A stretch of DNA of 64,000 bases, taken from contig NZ_CP049199.1 in assembly GCF_011045195.1 (NCBI RefSeq), positions 4,199,501 to 4,263,500 on the forward strand, written 5' to 3'. The notes beneath the pieces are model-generated. The model ran no database searches. It had not been told where the DNA came from and saw only the letters and a list, made by a program, of their open reading frames with translations. This DNA comes from Caulobacter soli. Lineage in GTDB: Bacteria > Pseudomonadota > Alphaproteobacteria > Caulobacterales > Caulobacteraceae. A program made the translations under genes and the position numbers. Shown here piece by piece: positions 49,418 through 62,500 of the stretch; the first letter of the stretch is position 1; each line of letters starts with the position of its first letter.

Positions 49418-50496
49418 AGGTCGTAGCCCGCCCCTCGGCCCTCGAACGGCGCCGCGCACCGGCGCGCGGGGTCGGCGGCGCAGGCGGCCAGCACCCGCGC
49501 GATCGCCTGGCGGCGCATCTCGAAGGCCCGCTGCTCGGCCAGGTCCAGCGGCGGCGCCGGAGGGCGGGCCATGGCCGGGTCGATGGCGACGCCGCCCGAT
49601 CGCACCTCGAAATGCAGGTGCGGCCCGGTGACCTGCCCGGTGTCGCCGCTCCAGCCGATCACCTCGCCCTGGCGGACGCCGCCGCGCGCGGCGACACCCG
49701 GCGCGATGCGCGAAAGATGGGCGTACAGCGTCTCGAGCGCGCCGGCGTGGCGCACGACGATGCGCCGGCCGTAGCCGCCGTCCCAACCGGCGGCCTCGAC
49801 CACGCCGTCGGCCGCCGCCAGCACCGGCGTGCCGGCAGCCGCGCCGAAGTCCACCCCGCGATGCATGCGGGTATAGCCCAGCACCGGATGCAGCCGCAGG
49901 CCAAAGCCCGAGGTGACGCGCGAGACCGCCAGCGGCGTGCGCAGCAGGAAGCGGTCCAGCGGCACGCCCGTCTCGTCGACATAGCCGCCGCCGGACCGTG
50001 GACCGCGGAACAGCCTGACCTTAGCCAGCGCCCCGTCGAACTCGACATAGTCCAGCCGCCCCTCCGGCCCGGCGGAGGCCGCCTCGCGAACCACCAGCCG
50101 CACCCGGTCGCCCAGCGCCACGTCGCGGGTCAGGTCCAGGCGGTGGGCCAGCACCGCCAAGGCCCGGCCGACCGCGGCGCGGCGCAGCGGATCATCCTCG
50201 GATCGGCCGTAGAAGACATCCTCGACCGTGCCCTCGATCAGCCGCGCCTCGCCCGGCTCCAGCGCCTCGGCGTCGGCCGCCGGCGGCGCGTCGGTCAGCA
50301 GCACCGGCAGCGGCGCGTTGTCTCGGATCGCCGTCGCCAGGTCGTCGCCAGCGGACGGCGGCGCGGTCCTGGCCGGCGTCGCGTGGACGGCGCGGCCGGT
50401 GACATGGGCTCCGGAGACGGGCGCGGTCGAGGCGGCCGCCAGCAACGCCATCCCGATCGACAGCAGCCAGGCGACGGAACGGTGGCCGCGACGCAT
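49414..50496 (-). CDS. M23 family metallopeptidase (LytM-type)
   Basis: 360 residues. The signal peptide is about residues 1-30. An N-terminal domain with LYDYVEFDGALAKVRLF-like OapA/LysM-type features precedes the M23 fold: H212, D216 in MHRGVDFG, H260, and H293/H295 in GPHLHFEV. All four metal ligands are present, so it should be an active peptidoglycan endopeptidase. It is downstream of the adhesin on the same strand, 81 bases away with a hairpin between. The link to adhesin export is inferred only. Confidence 0.9.
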   Translation of the reverse strand: MRRGHRSVAWLLSIGMALLAAASTAPVSGAHVTGRAVHATPARTAPPSAGDDLATAIRDNAPLPVLLTDAPPAADAEALEPGEARLIEGTVEDVFYGRSEDDPLRRAAVGRALAVLAHRLDLTRDVALGDRVRLVVREAASAGPEGRLDYVEFDGALAKVRLFRGPRSGGGYVDETGVPLDRFLLRTPLAVSRVTSGFGLRLHPVLGYTRMHRGVDFGAAAGTPVLAAADGVVEAAGWDGGYGRRIVVRHAGALETLYAHLSRIAPGVAARGGVRQGEVIGWSGDTGQVTGPHLHFEVRSGGVAIDPAMARPPAPPLDLAEQRAFEMRRQAIARVLAACAADPARRCAAPFEGRGAGYDL

Positions 50497-50517
50497 GTTA
50501 CGCCCTCGACGACTGGG

Positions 50518-50545
50518 GAGCCGGCGCACGCTGGCGCGCCGGCTC
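50518..50545. other. GC-rich hairpin between adhesin and M23 genes
   Basis: GAGCCGGCGC / GCGCCGGCTC with an 8-base loop and no T-run on the minus strand. It may attenuate read-through from the giant adhesin into the M23 gene rather than end transcription. Confidence 0.5.
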
Positions 50546-50576
50546 CGACGATCTTTTCACGACCGGACCGCGCGCC

Positions 50577-53500
50577 CTAGGGGCGGCAGGTCCGGTCCTG
50601 GGGGTCCTCGCACGGATCGCCGTCGCCGAAGCCCAGGACTTCGACGGTGATGATCGAGCGCTCGGGACGATCACGGCCGCTGACGGCTTGCTGGGCCGCC
50701 TGGGTCGCCGCCGTGCTGGCCGCCGTCGCCTCCGCGCCGACCACCGGCGCCGTCGGCGCGGTGGGCACGCCGATCACCGTGCCCGAGGCCTTGAAGTTGT
50801 CGGCGTTGGCCACCGTCAGGGCCGCCACGAACAGATTGCCGGCCACTCGCACCCCGGCGTCGCCGGCGTCGACCGTGCCGCGCGGCGCGATCAGGTAGAC
50901 ATTGGGCGCCTTGACGCCCACCGCCGGCTGGAAGGCGGCGATGCCGGCCCCGCTGACCGCCCCGGCCTGATCGACCTCGGCGTTGGCGTTGTCGCTGATC
51001 TTGACCACGGCCGGCGGGAAGTTGGCCGACGTCTTGGGCCCCTGGCCGGCGTTGAGATCGCCGTTGGACGACCACATGGCCACGTCACCGCCCTGTTCGG
51101 TGAACAGCCGGCTCTGGTTGAGCACGAAGTCGCCGTCGGTGAAGGTGGAGATCGCGCCGCCGCGCAGGCTCAGAACGCCCTCGTAGCCGGTCGGGATGGC
51201 CGAGATGACCGAGACGTGGCTGAGGTTCGTCGACGGCAGGCCGCCGGCGAACAGGTCGCGGCCGCGATAGTTGCGCCGCGAAGCCTGCTGGGCGGTGCTG
51301 ACCGTCGAACCGGCCAGCACCCGGCCGCCCGGCCCCAGGATCGAGATGTCTCCGCCCCGCGCCGTCTGAATCGTGGCCAGGCGCAGGTCCAGATCGCCGG
51401 TGCGCACCTGCAGGTTGGCCCCGTTCGAGCCGCCGGTCAGGTCGTTGGCCGTATAGCCCAGCGCGGCCGGGAACAGCGTGTTCACCGCCGCGTAGCCGCG
51501 CGAATACTTCTGCAGCGACGCCCCGGGCGTGGCCGTCTGGACCAGCTCGTTGAAATAGACGTTCTGCAGGAAGCCGCGCTGGCGCAGACCCGACAGCTTG
51601 GTGAACGCCTGGTAGGCCTGCTCGTAGCTGACGGAGGTGGTTCCGAAAGTCGCGACCAGGGCCGGAGATTCGTGGGACTGCATCCAGGCGATCAGCAGGG
51701 GACCATAGATCGGCTTGGTTCGGTCGGCGACGTAGACGCCATGCTCGTCCTGGGTCTGGACGAACAGATAGTCGGGCGCCTTGTCCAGGCTGGCGGGATC
51801 GACATAGGCCTCGCGCAGGGCCGCATAGTCGGCGCCCTTGGCCACGCCGAACGCGATCTGCAGGTCGGCGCCCTGCGTTCCCAGCCAGGGGTTCCACTCG
51901 TTGCCGACCGACAGAACCCCGCCGCCGAACGTCTGGCTGGACCTCTCACCGGGGTCCAGGCCGCCCTCGTAGCTGTCGACGGCCGAATTCAGGAACGGAC
52001 CCAGGTCCCGGCCCGCCTCGAGCGAGAGGGTCCCCGGCCCGCCGATCACGAAGGTGTTGCCCTGCAGGGTCGGACGGATGTCGGAGAAGCTGTTGAAGAC
52101 CCCGCCCAGCGGCGCGCCCATCAGCGCGGTGGTGGCGATGATGTCGCGACCGGCGACGACACGCGTGATGTCCCCCGCGTCGAGGTTCTGGCCGAAGAAC
52201 ATCATGTTGACGATGTCGCGCCCGGCGCCGATCCGCGTCTCCTTGGGCGAGGAGACGATCATGTCGACGATGTCGCCGCCGGCATAGATGCGATTGGCCA
52301 CGCCGTCGCCGAGGTGGGGCGTCGAGGCGTTGTGCTGGGCGCGTCTCTGGGCGGCCGTGGTGTTGGAAAACACCGCCGGGAAGTCGAAGGGCAGGCCGTT
52401 GCCCAGATTGCCGGAGCTGTCGAGGCTGAACGTCGAGAAGACGCCGGGCAACAGGCCGGGATCGGCGTCCAGCATGGCGATGCTGACCGGCGTGATATCG
52501 CCGCCCGCCGCCAGCGTCAGCGCGCCGCGGGCGGTGGGATACAACAGGATCGCCGAGGGTGTGCCACCGGTCATCGTCAGGTCGCCCGACAGGGCCACGG
52601 CGGTCAGCGACCCCGGATAGATCGACTCTCTGACCTCGCTGGTCCTCCGGCTGGGAACCCCACCGAAGCTGGTCCCTTCCGGGCCCGTATTGGTGATCGT
52701 CAGGAAGCCGTCGGCCACGACCGACACGCCCGCGTCCGCCGAATAGAAGCCCAGGCTGTTGGCGGCGTTGAGCGCCGAGGTGGTCACGCCCAGGGCCGAG
52801 ATGCTGCCCACGGTGGCGTCGCCGCCCACGGACAGGTCGATCGTGGCGTCGGTCAGCCGCAGCCGCAAGGTGTTGTCGGCCAAGTCCGTCGCAACGACCG
52901 CGCTCTGGGTCTTGCCCGCCGCCGCCACGTCGCCGCCGACGCGGATCTTGGCCGCGCCCGCGCCCATGTCGACGCGGCCGCCCAGCATGTCGCCCCCGAC
53001 ATCGACGGTGATGTCGCCGCCGCCGTAGGTCAGCAGCGCCCGGCCGGCCAGGCGCTTGCCGTCGGCGCCGGTCACGTCGGCCGTGGTCACCGTGGTGTCG
53101 GCCACCAACGAGATGTCCGACAGGTCGCCGCCGGCCCGCACGCGGATGTCGCCTCCGCCCAGCGTCCCCACGCCCTCGGTGAACAGCTGCGCATTGATGC
53201 GGATGTCGGTGGCCACGCCGACCTGGCCGAAACGCCAGGGCTGGTTGAAGTCGCCCATCAGGCCCGCACCGCCGGCCGACCCGCGCTGGGCGGCCGCCTT
53301 CACGCCGGAATAGACGTCACGCCGGCTGAGGATGTCGCCGCCGGCCGTCAGCGAAACGTCGCCGCCGCCCTCGGCGTAGAACGGCTGGTTGCGCGCGACG
53401 CCGCGCAGGACGCCGGTCCCGGTGATCGCCAGGGGTTGGCTGTAGGCCGCCGGGTCGAGGGTCAGCGCCGCGCCCGTCTTGGGATCCACGGCATGGATCG

Positions 53501-56500
53501 TCGACGGATCGACCAGGTGACCGGCCGTGTAGACCGCCACGCCGCCCACCTGATAGCCGGTGGTCGCGGTCGCCAGCGCGCCGGTCGTGGGGTTGCGGTA
53601 GATGGGCGTCGCGCCGTTGCGCAGGTCGATGTCGCCGGCGGCGGCCAGGGCGATCGAACCCGTGCCGGTGCGGATCAACGTCGCGGTGACGACCGACGCG
53701 GACGCGGGCGTGATCACCTGCGGCGGCGTATAGGCGCTCTTCAGGCTGCTCCAGTCAGCGGCGAACTCGGTCAGGAAGGCGCCCATCAGCGCCAGGCTGG
53801 TCGAGACCCCCGTCGGCGCGTTGGCCGGGCCGGCGAACGTGTATTCGCCAGGATGCTGGGCGAAGAACGCGACGGCGCGCTGCGACAGGTCCGTGCGCGC
53901 GGCGGCCGGGGCGTTGGAGAACGTCAGCCGGGTGTAGGACTGCGGGGTCAGCCCCCTGTTCTGCGCCAGTTGCGCCTGGACCCACTGGTCGGCCGGAACC
54001 TGGCCGCCGTTGGCCACGCCCAACAGCAGGGTGTCGGACAGCGTGCCCGTACCGGCGACGCCGCCGTAGTTGTAGGTTTTCGTGCCGGCCACGGTGATCG
54101 CGCCCGTCGCCCCGGCCTGGACCCGCGTCGGATCCACGCTGAAACCGCCCGTGTCCGAGGCGCTGGCCCCGGCCGTGATCTGGTAGGACCACGATTGCAC
54201 CGCCTTCTGGCCGTCGGCGGTCTCGATCAACGGGAAGAGCTGGGCGCTGCCGATCGCGTCGCCCTGGCCGTTGACGCCCGAGCCCAGGGCGGCGGCGCTG
54301 TTGGCCGCGGCGTTGTAGGGCGCGGGGTTTCTGGCGTCGACCTCGGCGCCAAGCAGGGCCGTGGCGCCGGGAACGGTGACGTTGACGATGAACGACGGCG
54401 CCGTGCCGGTGGTGAAGTCGCTCACCGTGCAGCCGCCGGCGCAGGTGCTGCCGAGGTAGCCGTTGAAGGTCTTGTTACCGCCGCCGAGGGCGCGATTGAG
54501 ATAGGCCGGGTCGCTCTGGTCGCCGAACGTGAAGAAGCCGTCGGTGATGCTGCCGTTGATGTCGACGTCGTCGGTGGCCCGCAGGGTCAGGACCCCGGCT
54601 TCCCCCGTCGCCTTGCCGCCCACGCGGTAGGTCATGTTGGTGTAGTCGGCCAGGACCCGCCCTTCCGACCCCGGCAGGATGTAGACCGCCCCCGAGATGC
54701 CGGGATGGGCGGCCATCAGGCCGGCGGCGGTGGCCCCGGCCACGTCGACCGTTCCCGCTCCGAAGTTCCAGTTCGAAGCCAGCACGATCGAACCGTCGAA
54801 GTTCAGCTCCACGCCCGGCCGGGCGTGGAAGTTGGCCTGCTGGGCCAGGCCGCCCAGGCGACCGTAGAGGCTGGAGACGTCGAAGGTCTGGATGAAGTCG
54901 GACAGGGTGCCGCTGGCCGTGTCGGCCAGGAAGTTGACCCGGCCCGCGGCCGTCGCCGCCAGGTTCAGGGTCGCGGTGTCGCCGCTGACCGTCACCCCGG
55001 TATAGTGGTTGTCGGCCGCGATGGCCGCCAGGTCGAAGGCCCGATAGCCTTCCAGGACCACGCTGTCGGCGCCGCTGACGGCCCCGGCGAAGTCGACGTT
55101 CATCGTCTGGCCGCCAGCCTGACCCAGCACCGGCGCGCGCAGCACCACGGTCCCGCCGGTGTCGGCCTCGACATAGCGATAGTTGGTGACCCCGTTCTCG
55201 GTGGTGGCGACCAGGCGTGGCGCGGCGTGGCGCACGCCGACGTCGATCCTGGCCCCGGTCGCCACGGCGATAGCCCCCGACTGGCCCACGCCCAGCTGGA
55301 CGGTTCCGCCCTCGGCCGCGCGCGTGGAGCCGTCGGCGTAGCCCAGGGCGCGAGCGGTCAGGATCGAGCCCGAGCCCAGCGTCACGCCGCTGGAGCCGAA
55401 CAGGCGGATCTCGCCGCCGTTGACGCCCGACGCGTCGATCGCGCCCTCGATGTCCACGCCGCCGCCGTCGGCGACCAGCGAGAGGTTGGAGACCTTCAGC
55501 GTCAGGTCGCGCGCCAGGACCAGATCGCCGGCGCTGGTCTGCACGTCCATGCCGCCGTCGAAGCCGCCCTTGACGCCGCGCACCAGGCCCGAAAGATCGA
55601 GCGCGCCGGCGGTGTTGACCGTCAGGCGCGCTCCGCCGTCGGGGGTGGACGCGTCGATCGCGCCGTCGAACGACGCCGAGCCCTTGCTGGCGTTGACCGT
55701 CAGGACCCCGCCCTTGCCCGCGCCGCCGCCGACCGAGACGGTCGAACCGGCGCCGAACGCCACGTCGCCATTCAGCGCGGTCACGGTCAGCGAGCCGCCC
55801 GGAGCCGAGATCGAATAGGGATCGTCCGCGTCGCCGAAGGTCTTGGCGTAGCCGGGCGTCTCGATCAGCGCGCCGGCGCCCACCGTGACGTCGTCGGCGG
55901 CCGCCAGGGTCATCTTGCCGGCCGTGGCCCGCAGGTTGGTCCCCGTCACCGCCAGGCTCTGGCCCGAGATCGACAGGCTGGAGCCGGCGACGCCGACCGC
56001 CGTGGGTCGCGTGGAGCCGGACGCGGCGGCGATCACCACCGCCCCGCTCGAGACCAGCGTCAGGCTGGGCACGGCGCCGCTGGCCTGGCCCTGGGCCGCC
56101 CCGGACGCCCGGTCGAGGATCGCCGGCGTCCGAAGGGTCAGCGCCGCCGCCCCCGTGTCGAACGTCGCCTTGCCCTCGTAGAACAGGCCCTCGCTGGCGG
56201 CCAGGGAGACGCCGCCGCCTGCGCCGTAGGTGCGCAGGACGCCGTCGCCGAAGGTGGTGGTGCGGGTGTCGATGGTCAGCTGGCCGGCGCCGCAGGCCAG
56301 GGGGCCGCTCACGCCGCAGGCCGCCGTGACCGCGGTTCCGGCGTTCAGGCGCAAGTCGTCGGCGAAGATCCGGACCGCGCCGTTCGGATCGGCCAGGGCC
56401 ACGCCCGGCGCGGCCAGGACCAGGTCCCCGAACCGATAGTCGCCGTTGGCGAAGTCGATGGCGCCGGAGGTGCGCAGCGTCAGGGACTTGGCGCGGCTAA

Positions 56501-59500
56501 GGCTGGCGCGCAGCTGGGGCGTCAGCACCAGACCGTTCAAGCCGTTGGCCGTGTCGGCGAAATGGATCTCCGATCCGCCCAGGGTCAGGTTGTCGGCGAC
56601 CAGGGTGGCGGCCGGGTCGATCGTGAAGGCGCCGCTGGAATCCAGCAGCACCGACGCGCCGGTCAGGGTCGCCGCGCCGACGGTCAGCACGCCCGGCGTG
56701 ACCGCCTCGACGTTCTTGCGCACCACGTCTCGGTCGGGACCGCTGGCCACGCGCACCAGAGCGCCCTGGCCGGTCGCCGGACCGGCGCCGTCGACGACGA
56801 AGTCGCCGCCGCGCTGGGTCGCCGTGGACGCGCGCGCCGTGATCGTCGCGCCGTCCTGGACGGTGATCGACGACGCCGCTCCGTCGACGGCCAGCACCAC
56901 CTCCGACGCCGACAGGGCGGCGGAGGCGGTGTTGGCGACGTTGATCGCGCTGGCCGTGATCGCCAGACTGGTCGTGCCGTCGGCGTTGTCGGTGCGCACG
57001 CCGCCGATCAGCAGGCTGTCGGCGTTGAGAGCGCTGAGCTGGCGCGCGTCCAGTTGCAGGAGGCCGGCGACGGGCGCGCCCAACTGCGAGACGACCTCGA
57101 TCCTCTGGCCGCTGATGTCGACCTGGCCGCCGCGGCCGCCCTTGCCCGCCGTCGTCAGGAAGGTTCCGTTCAGGTCGATGGCGTTCAGGGCCGACAGCAC
57201 CAGGCGGCCGGCGTCCGACGGCAGGGTCGCGGCGATCTGGCCCTTCTTGGCCGCGGCGGCCGCGAAAGCGGTCTGGGCCGAGGTCAGGACGATCTTGGAG
57301 CTGGCCAGGATGGTCTTCTGGTTCTGCACCTCGAAGACCCGGACCTGAGACTCCCCGGCCCCGCCCAGCCCGCCGTAGCGGCCGGTGGTCACGACCGTGC
57401 CGTCGCGCCGGGTCAGCGCCGCGCCCGCCGCGACATTGGTCGCGCCCACGTCCTCGACCACCCGCATGCCGCCGGGCAGCATGGCGTACTGGGCCGGCAA
57501 CAGGGTGTACCACCCCGCCGCCAGGCCGGAGCCGCCGTCGAGCCAGACGCGCCGGCCCGCGCCGCCGACCTGATAGAGGTCGCCGTAGTCGGCCGAATAG
57601 ATCGGGTCATAGGGCGACACCGCGCTGTCCGACAGGCCCGGCACGATCGCGTAGACTTGGCGGCCGTCGGCGTATTGGTAACCGCCGTTGCCGGTGAAGG
57701 CGTCGGTGTTGTAGCGGCTGAGCACGTCGCGCGAACCGCCAGGGCCGGGGATGAACTCGTAGCCGTAGACGTCGCCGCCGCCGCTGATGTCGACCACCGC
57801 GCCGTCGCGCGTCGCCACGGCCTGGCCCGCCAGGGTCAGAACGCCGGACGGCGGCGCGGTCAGCGGATCGCCGCTGGTCGGCGCGAAGAAATATTCGGTC
57901 TGGTCGGTGGTCGTGCCGTACGGGATCGACAGCCCGCCGGCCGACACCGAGGTCACGCTGTCGCCGCCCAGCTCGACCGAGCGGGTCACGGGCGCGAAAT
58001 TGACCCCGTTCACGGCGTACGCGGTGTTGGAGCCGATGCTCAGGGCGCCCAGCGGCGCGCGGACCACGCCGTTCTGAACGACGCTGTCGGCCTGCAGGGT
58101 CAGCTTGCCGCCCGCCGAATACGGAACGCCCGGAATCGTCGACGAGGCCCGCGCGATGGTCAGCACGCCGTCGGCGGCGCTGGAGGTGACGGCGAAGCTG
58201 GACCCGGTGGTGACATAGACTTGGCCGGCTCGCAGGGTGAGGTCGCCGTTGACGGCCAGCATCCCGGCCAGGCTGGGCGGCGCATTGCCGACGCCGAACG
58301 TCAGCTGGTAGGGCGACACGCCCGAGAAGCGCAGGTCGCCGGCCACGTCGAAGGTCGCCTGGGCCACCGAACGGTCCAGAAGCACGGCGCCGGAGACGTC
58401 CATCGCCCCCGCGCGCAAGATCACCTCGCCCTGGCCGGGCGCGCCGACGGCGGGGGTGGCCAGGGTCTGGAAGTCGCTGTCGAGGCGGATATAGGCGGCC
58501 GAGATGTCCAGTCGCCCGGCGGCGCCGATGACTGGCGAGAGGCCTTGCCGGTCTTGCGGGTCGGACAGGTTCGCGCGGCCGTCGAAGACGCCCGAGGTCA
58601 GGACGAAGGCGCCGCCCAGGTCGAGGTCGACGTCGCCTTCGGCGTTCAGCGCCCCGCGTACGACCAGGTTGTCGAATCCCGACGCCTGGATCTGGTCGGC
58701 CGAGACCCGGTTGCGCGCCAGCGCCTGGGAGTCGGCCTGGACCAGGGTCACGCCGGTCAGGGTCAGGGTCCCGCCGGCGGCCGCGCCGTCGCCGCCGTGC
58801 GCGTCGATCGCGGCGCCGGCCAGGAGCGCGCCGCCGCCGAGCGTCAGCGCCCCGCCGGCGCTCCATTGCGTGGTCTGCGCATAGCGGCCGCCCGACTGGA
58901 GCTGATCGAAGGTGTCCGAAGCGCCCGACAGGTCGAGCACGGCCCCCGAGCCGGCGACCAGGTCTCCCGCCTTGATCGAGGTCTTCAGAGCGTGGCTCGG
59001 ATCCAGAGATCCCACGGCGACCTGGGCGTAGCCCGAACCGGGCTGGAACGGCGAGACCGTCGTGAAGTCGCCGTTCCAGTACTGGGAAGCGGCCGTGGTC
59101 AGGACGCCGCCGGCATAGACGCGGCCGGTGACGACCTGGCGCCCGTGGGTGACGCCCGTGGCGTAGGGATTGCGGACGCTGACGCCCGACAGGTCGGTCA
59201 CGCTGCCGGCGTCCAGCTGGACGCCGACGCCGGCCGCCAGGTCGGCGGTCAGATAGATGGGATTGTCGCGCGCGACCTGGGCGTTGGTGCGCGTCGGATC
59301 GATCTTCGAGGCGGCGGACTCGTCGATGGTCCCATCGGGGTTGACCGTGAAGATGTCGGCCAGGCTGGCGACCGCCAGCGCGGTGGTCCGCGGATCGGCG
59401 TTCGGGGCCGAGACATAGTATTGCGGCAGGGCGGCGACCTGGTTGATCGCGCCGCCGGCCAGGCGGATCTCGCCCTGGTTCAGGATCTGGGCCGCGCCGA

Positions 59501-62500
59501 TCGCCGCGCCGGGCGCGCCGGTGATCCGGCCGCCCTCGGCGACCTTGAGCTCGACCAGGCCACCGAAGGTCAGGCTGACCGGCCGCTGATCCCAGGCTTC
59601 CGCCTGCTTGCCCGGGGTCAGGATCGTGGCGACGTCGCCGCCGGTGCCCAGGGTCAGCAAGGCGGTGGTCTGGGCCGCGCCCAGGTGCGTGGCGTAGCGG
59701 GCCTGGGACAGGTCCAGGGTCTGGCCGGCGCCGACGGTCACGACCTGGGTCTTGAGCACGGCGTTGTAGCCGCCCAGGCCGTTGCTGAAGGTGTTGGCCG
59801 ACAGGTCCGTCGCGTACGAGCTGATGTCGTACTTGGCGAAGCCGGTCTTGGAGAAGAAGTCCAGCGACAGCGCCGTGCCGGCGCTGGCCACGCCGTCGCC
59901 CAGCGCGATGGCCGGCGTGGTCAGCGCGAACGTGCCGCCGCCGCCGAAGCCCTGGGCCTTGATCGCGTCCCGGCCCAGGCTGATCCGGGCGTTGATCTGG
60001 CTGGGATTGACCGCGGGCGCTCCGGCGCCGGTCACGCGGAAGCCCGGCGCCTGGCCGGGGCTGACGCTATTGACGTCGGTCGGCTTGGCGATCTGGAAAT
60101 AGGTGGTGTCGCTGGTCAGGGCGACGTCGCCGCCCTTGGCCGTCAGGACCAGGTCGCCCTCGTGGGTGACGTAGCCGCCGGACGAGACGTCGATCCGCGA
60201 GCGCTCGCCATCGACCAGGATGCTGCCGCTGATGTCGACGCCCGTGGTCACGCCGTTGGCGGTGGAGGCCAGGACCTCGCGCGGAGCGACGGTGATCTCG
60301 ACCGAGCCGCCGTCGACATAGGCCGAGCCGAGCAGGCTCTCGGCGGTCGCGCCCTGGTCGTTGACCCACAGGCCGGCTGTCGACAGCTGGCCGTTGACGG
60401 TCACGTCATAGCCGCCCGCGCGCGGCGCGTCGGCGTGGAACAGCGAGCCCCCGCCGACATTGACCGTCTCCAGCGCGATGACGCCCGAGGCGGCGGTGAT
60501 GTCGCCGTTGACCGTGATCGCGCGGCCGGTGGTCGCGGTGAAGACGCCACCAGGGCTCAGGTTCAGATCGACGCCGTCCTCGACCGTCAGGCTTCCCGAG
60601 GTGAGCAGCGAAAGCTGGCCCAGGTCCATCGCCGACAGGGTGTCGGCGCCCAGGGTCAGCACGCCGCGCTCGGCGACCGGCAGCATGGCCCCGGCCGGGC
60701 GCGCGACGCGGACGAGATCACCGTCGCCGTCGACCGTCACCGACTGGCCGTAGCCCAGGCCGTCGCTCTTGTCGGGCGTCTCGCCGTCGACGATCACGAT
60801 GTCGCCGCCGCCGGTGCGGCCGGCGAAGTCGACGCCCAGTTCCTGGATCGACAGGAAGCCGCCGACCGGCATCTGGGACGACACCGCCTGGACCTGGCGG
60901 CGGTCGCCGAACACCGTGGTCTTGCCCGTGCCGTGCTGGGCGGTCTCGCGCTGGAGCACGCCCGGGAAGACCTCGGCATGGACCGTGCCTTCCAGCACGG
61001 GCTGGGACGACTTGATCGTCAGCGACCCCGCGTCGGCCCCTTCTGTGTAGGCGCCGGCATAGCCGTCGCCGTCGAGGATCATGTTGACGTAGGTGCGGGT
61101 CGGGCCGCGCGGCTGGACGTCGACATAGCCTTCGTAGATCCCGACATAGGTGCGGTCGGGATCGGCGTAGCTGATGTCGACCACGGCGCCGGTGGAATCG
61201 ATCAGGCGCGTGGTGCGCACCCGGCCCGCCTCGAAGGTCCGCCAGCCGCCCGAGATGTCGATCGTGGCGCCGCGCTTGACGATCACGTCCGGCGCCGCGT
61301 CCACGGTTCCGGTCCCGACCCGTCCCCCCTGGACGCCCAGGGTGACGTCGCCGCCCTTGGTCATCAGTTCCGAGGCCGTGACACCCACCTGCTGGGCGTA
61401 GCTGCCGGCCGAGATCAGCGGCGAGCCGACATAGGCCACGCCATCCTCGCGCACCCCCGAGATGCGGGGGTCCAGATAGATGGTGGCGCCGTTCAGGAAG
61501 CCGCTGCGGAACAGGGGCGAGTCGGCCAGTTCGTTGCCCTTGACCGGGTCGATGACGATGGTGTTGCGCGAGGCCGGCACCACCACGTTCTTCAGGCCGG
61601 CCGCGTCGATCACCGCGCCGCTGTCGACGAAGATGCGCGACGATCCCGGCGCCGCGTTCGCCGAACCGTTGCCTTCGATGCCCGAGCGCGAGCCGATGTC
61701 GATCGTCGCGCCCGGGGCGTAGGTCAAGCTGCCGGCGCCGATCTCGATGCGGCTGCCGGTGTTGCCCACGCTGATCTTGGACGGCTTGAAATTGGCCAGC
61801 GACACCGCGTCCTGGGGGATCGAGCCGGTGTCGTCCGGGGTGATGGCGATGAGGCTGGACGGGGCGAGCCGGACGTCGGCGCCGTCGATCCTGACATAGC
61901 CGTTGCGCGCCACGCTGGTGGTGGCCGTGATCACCCCGTCGTTGATCACCGCCCCGACTCCGCTGTCGGCGGTCAGCGAGACATAGCCCTCGGCCGAGCG
62001 GATCAGGCCGGTGTTGAGAACGTAGTCGGCGGCGGTGGGCGCCGTGCTCGTTCGCCCGCCCTGATTGCTGACCGCCACCACCAGGCCCCGGACGTTGGGA
62101 TCGGCGCTGTCGGCCTTGCCCTCCGAGGCGTTCAGCACCACCGCTCGACCAGAAGCCAGACTGACCTGGCCGCGCACGGCCTCCAGGCTGCCGGCGTTGG
62201 AGACCTTGGGCCCGGTCAGCAGGATGAAGCCGCCGTCGCCCGCCGTGATCTTCGCGCCGGCGGCGACCTCGACCGCGCCTTCGGGCCTGGCGTCGTACAG
62301 GCCGCTGGCGTTGGTCAGGGCCGAGAAGTTCGTCGCGGGCGGACCGGACACGTCCTGGGCGCCGTTGGCCAGCAGGCCGCCGGTCAGGAATTCGGCGTTG
62401 CGGTCTGCGATGGACAGGTCATGCAGGCCGCCGGTGCTGACCGAGGCGGCCCGGCGGCCGATCTCCAGGCTGCTGGCGATGAACGAATGGGTGTTGATCT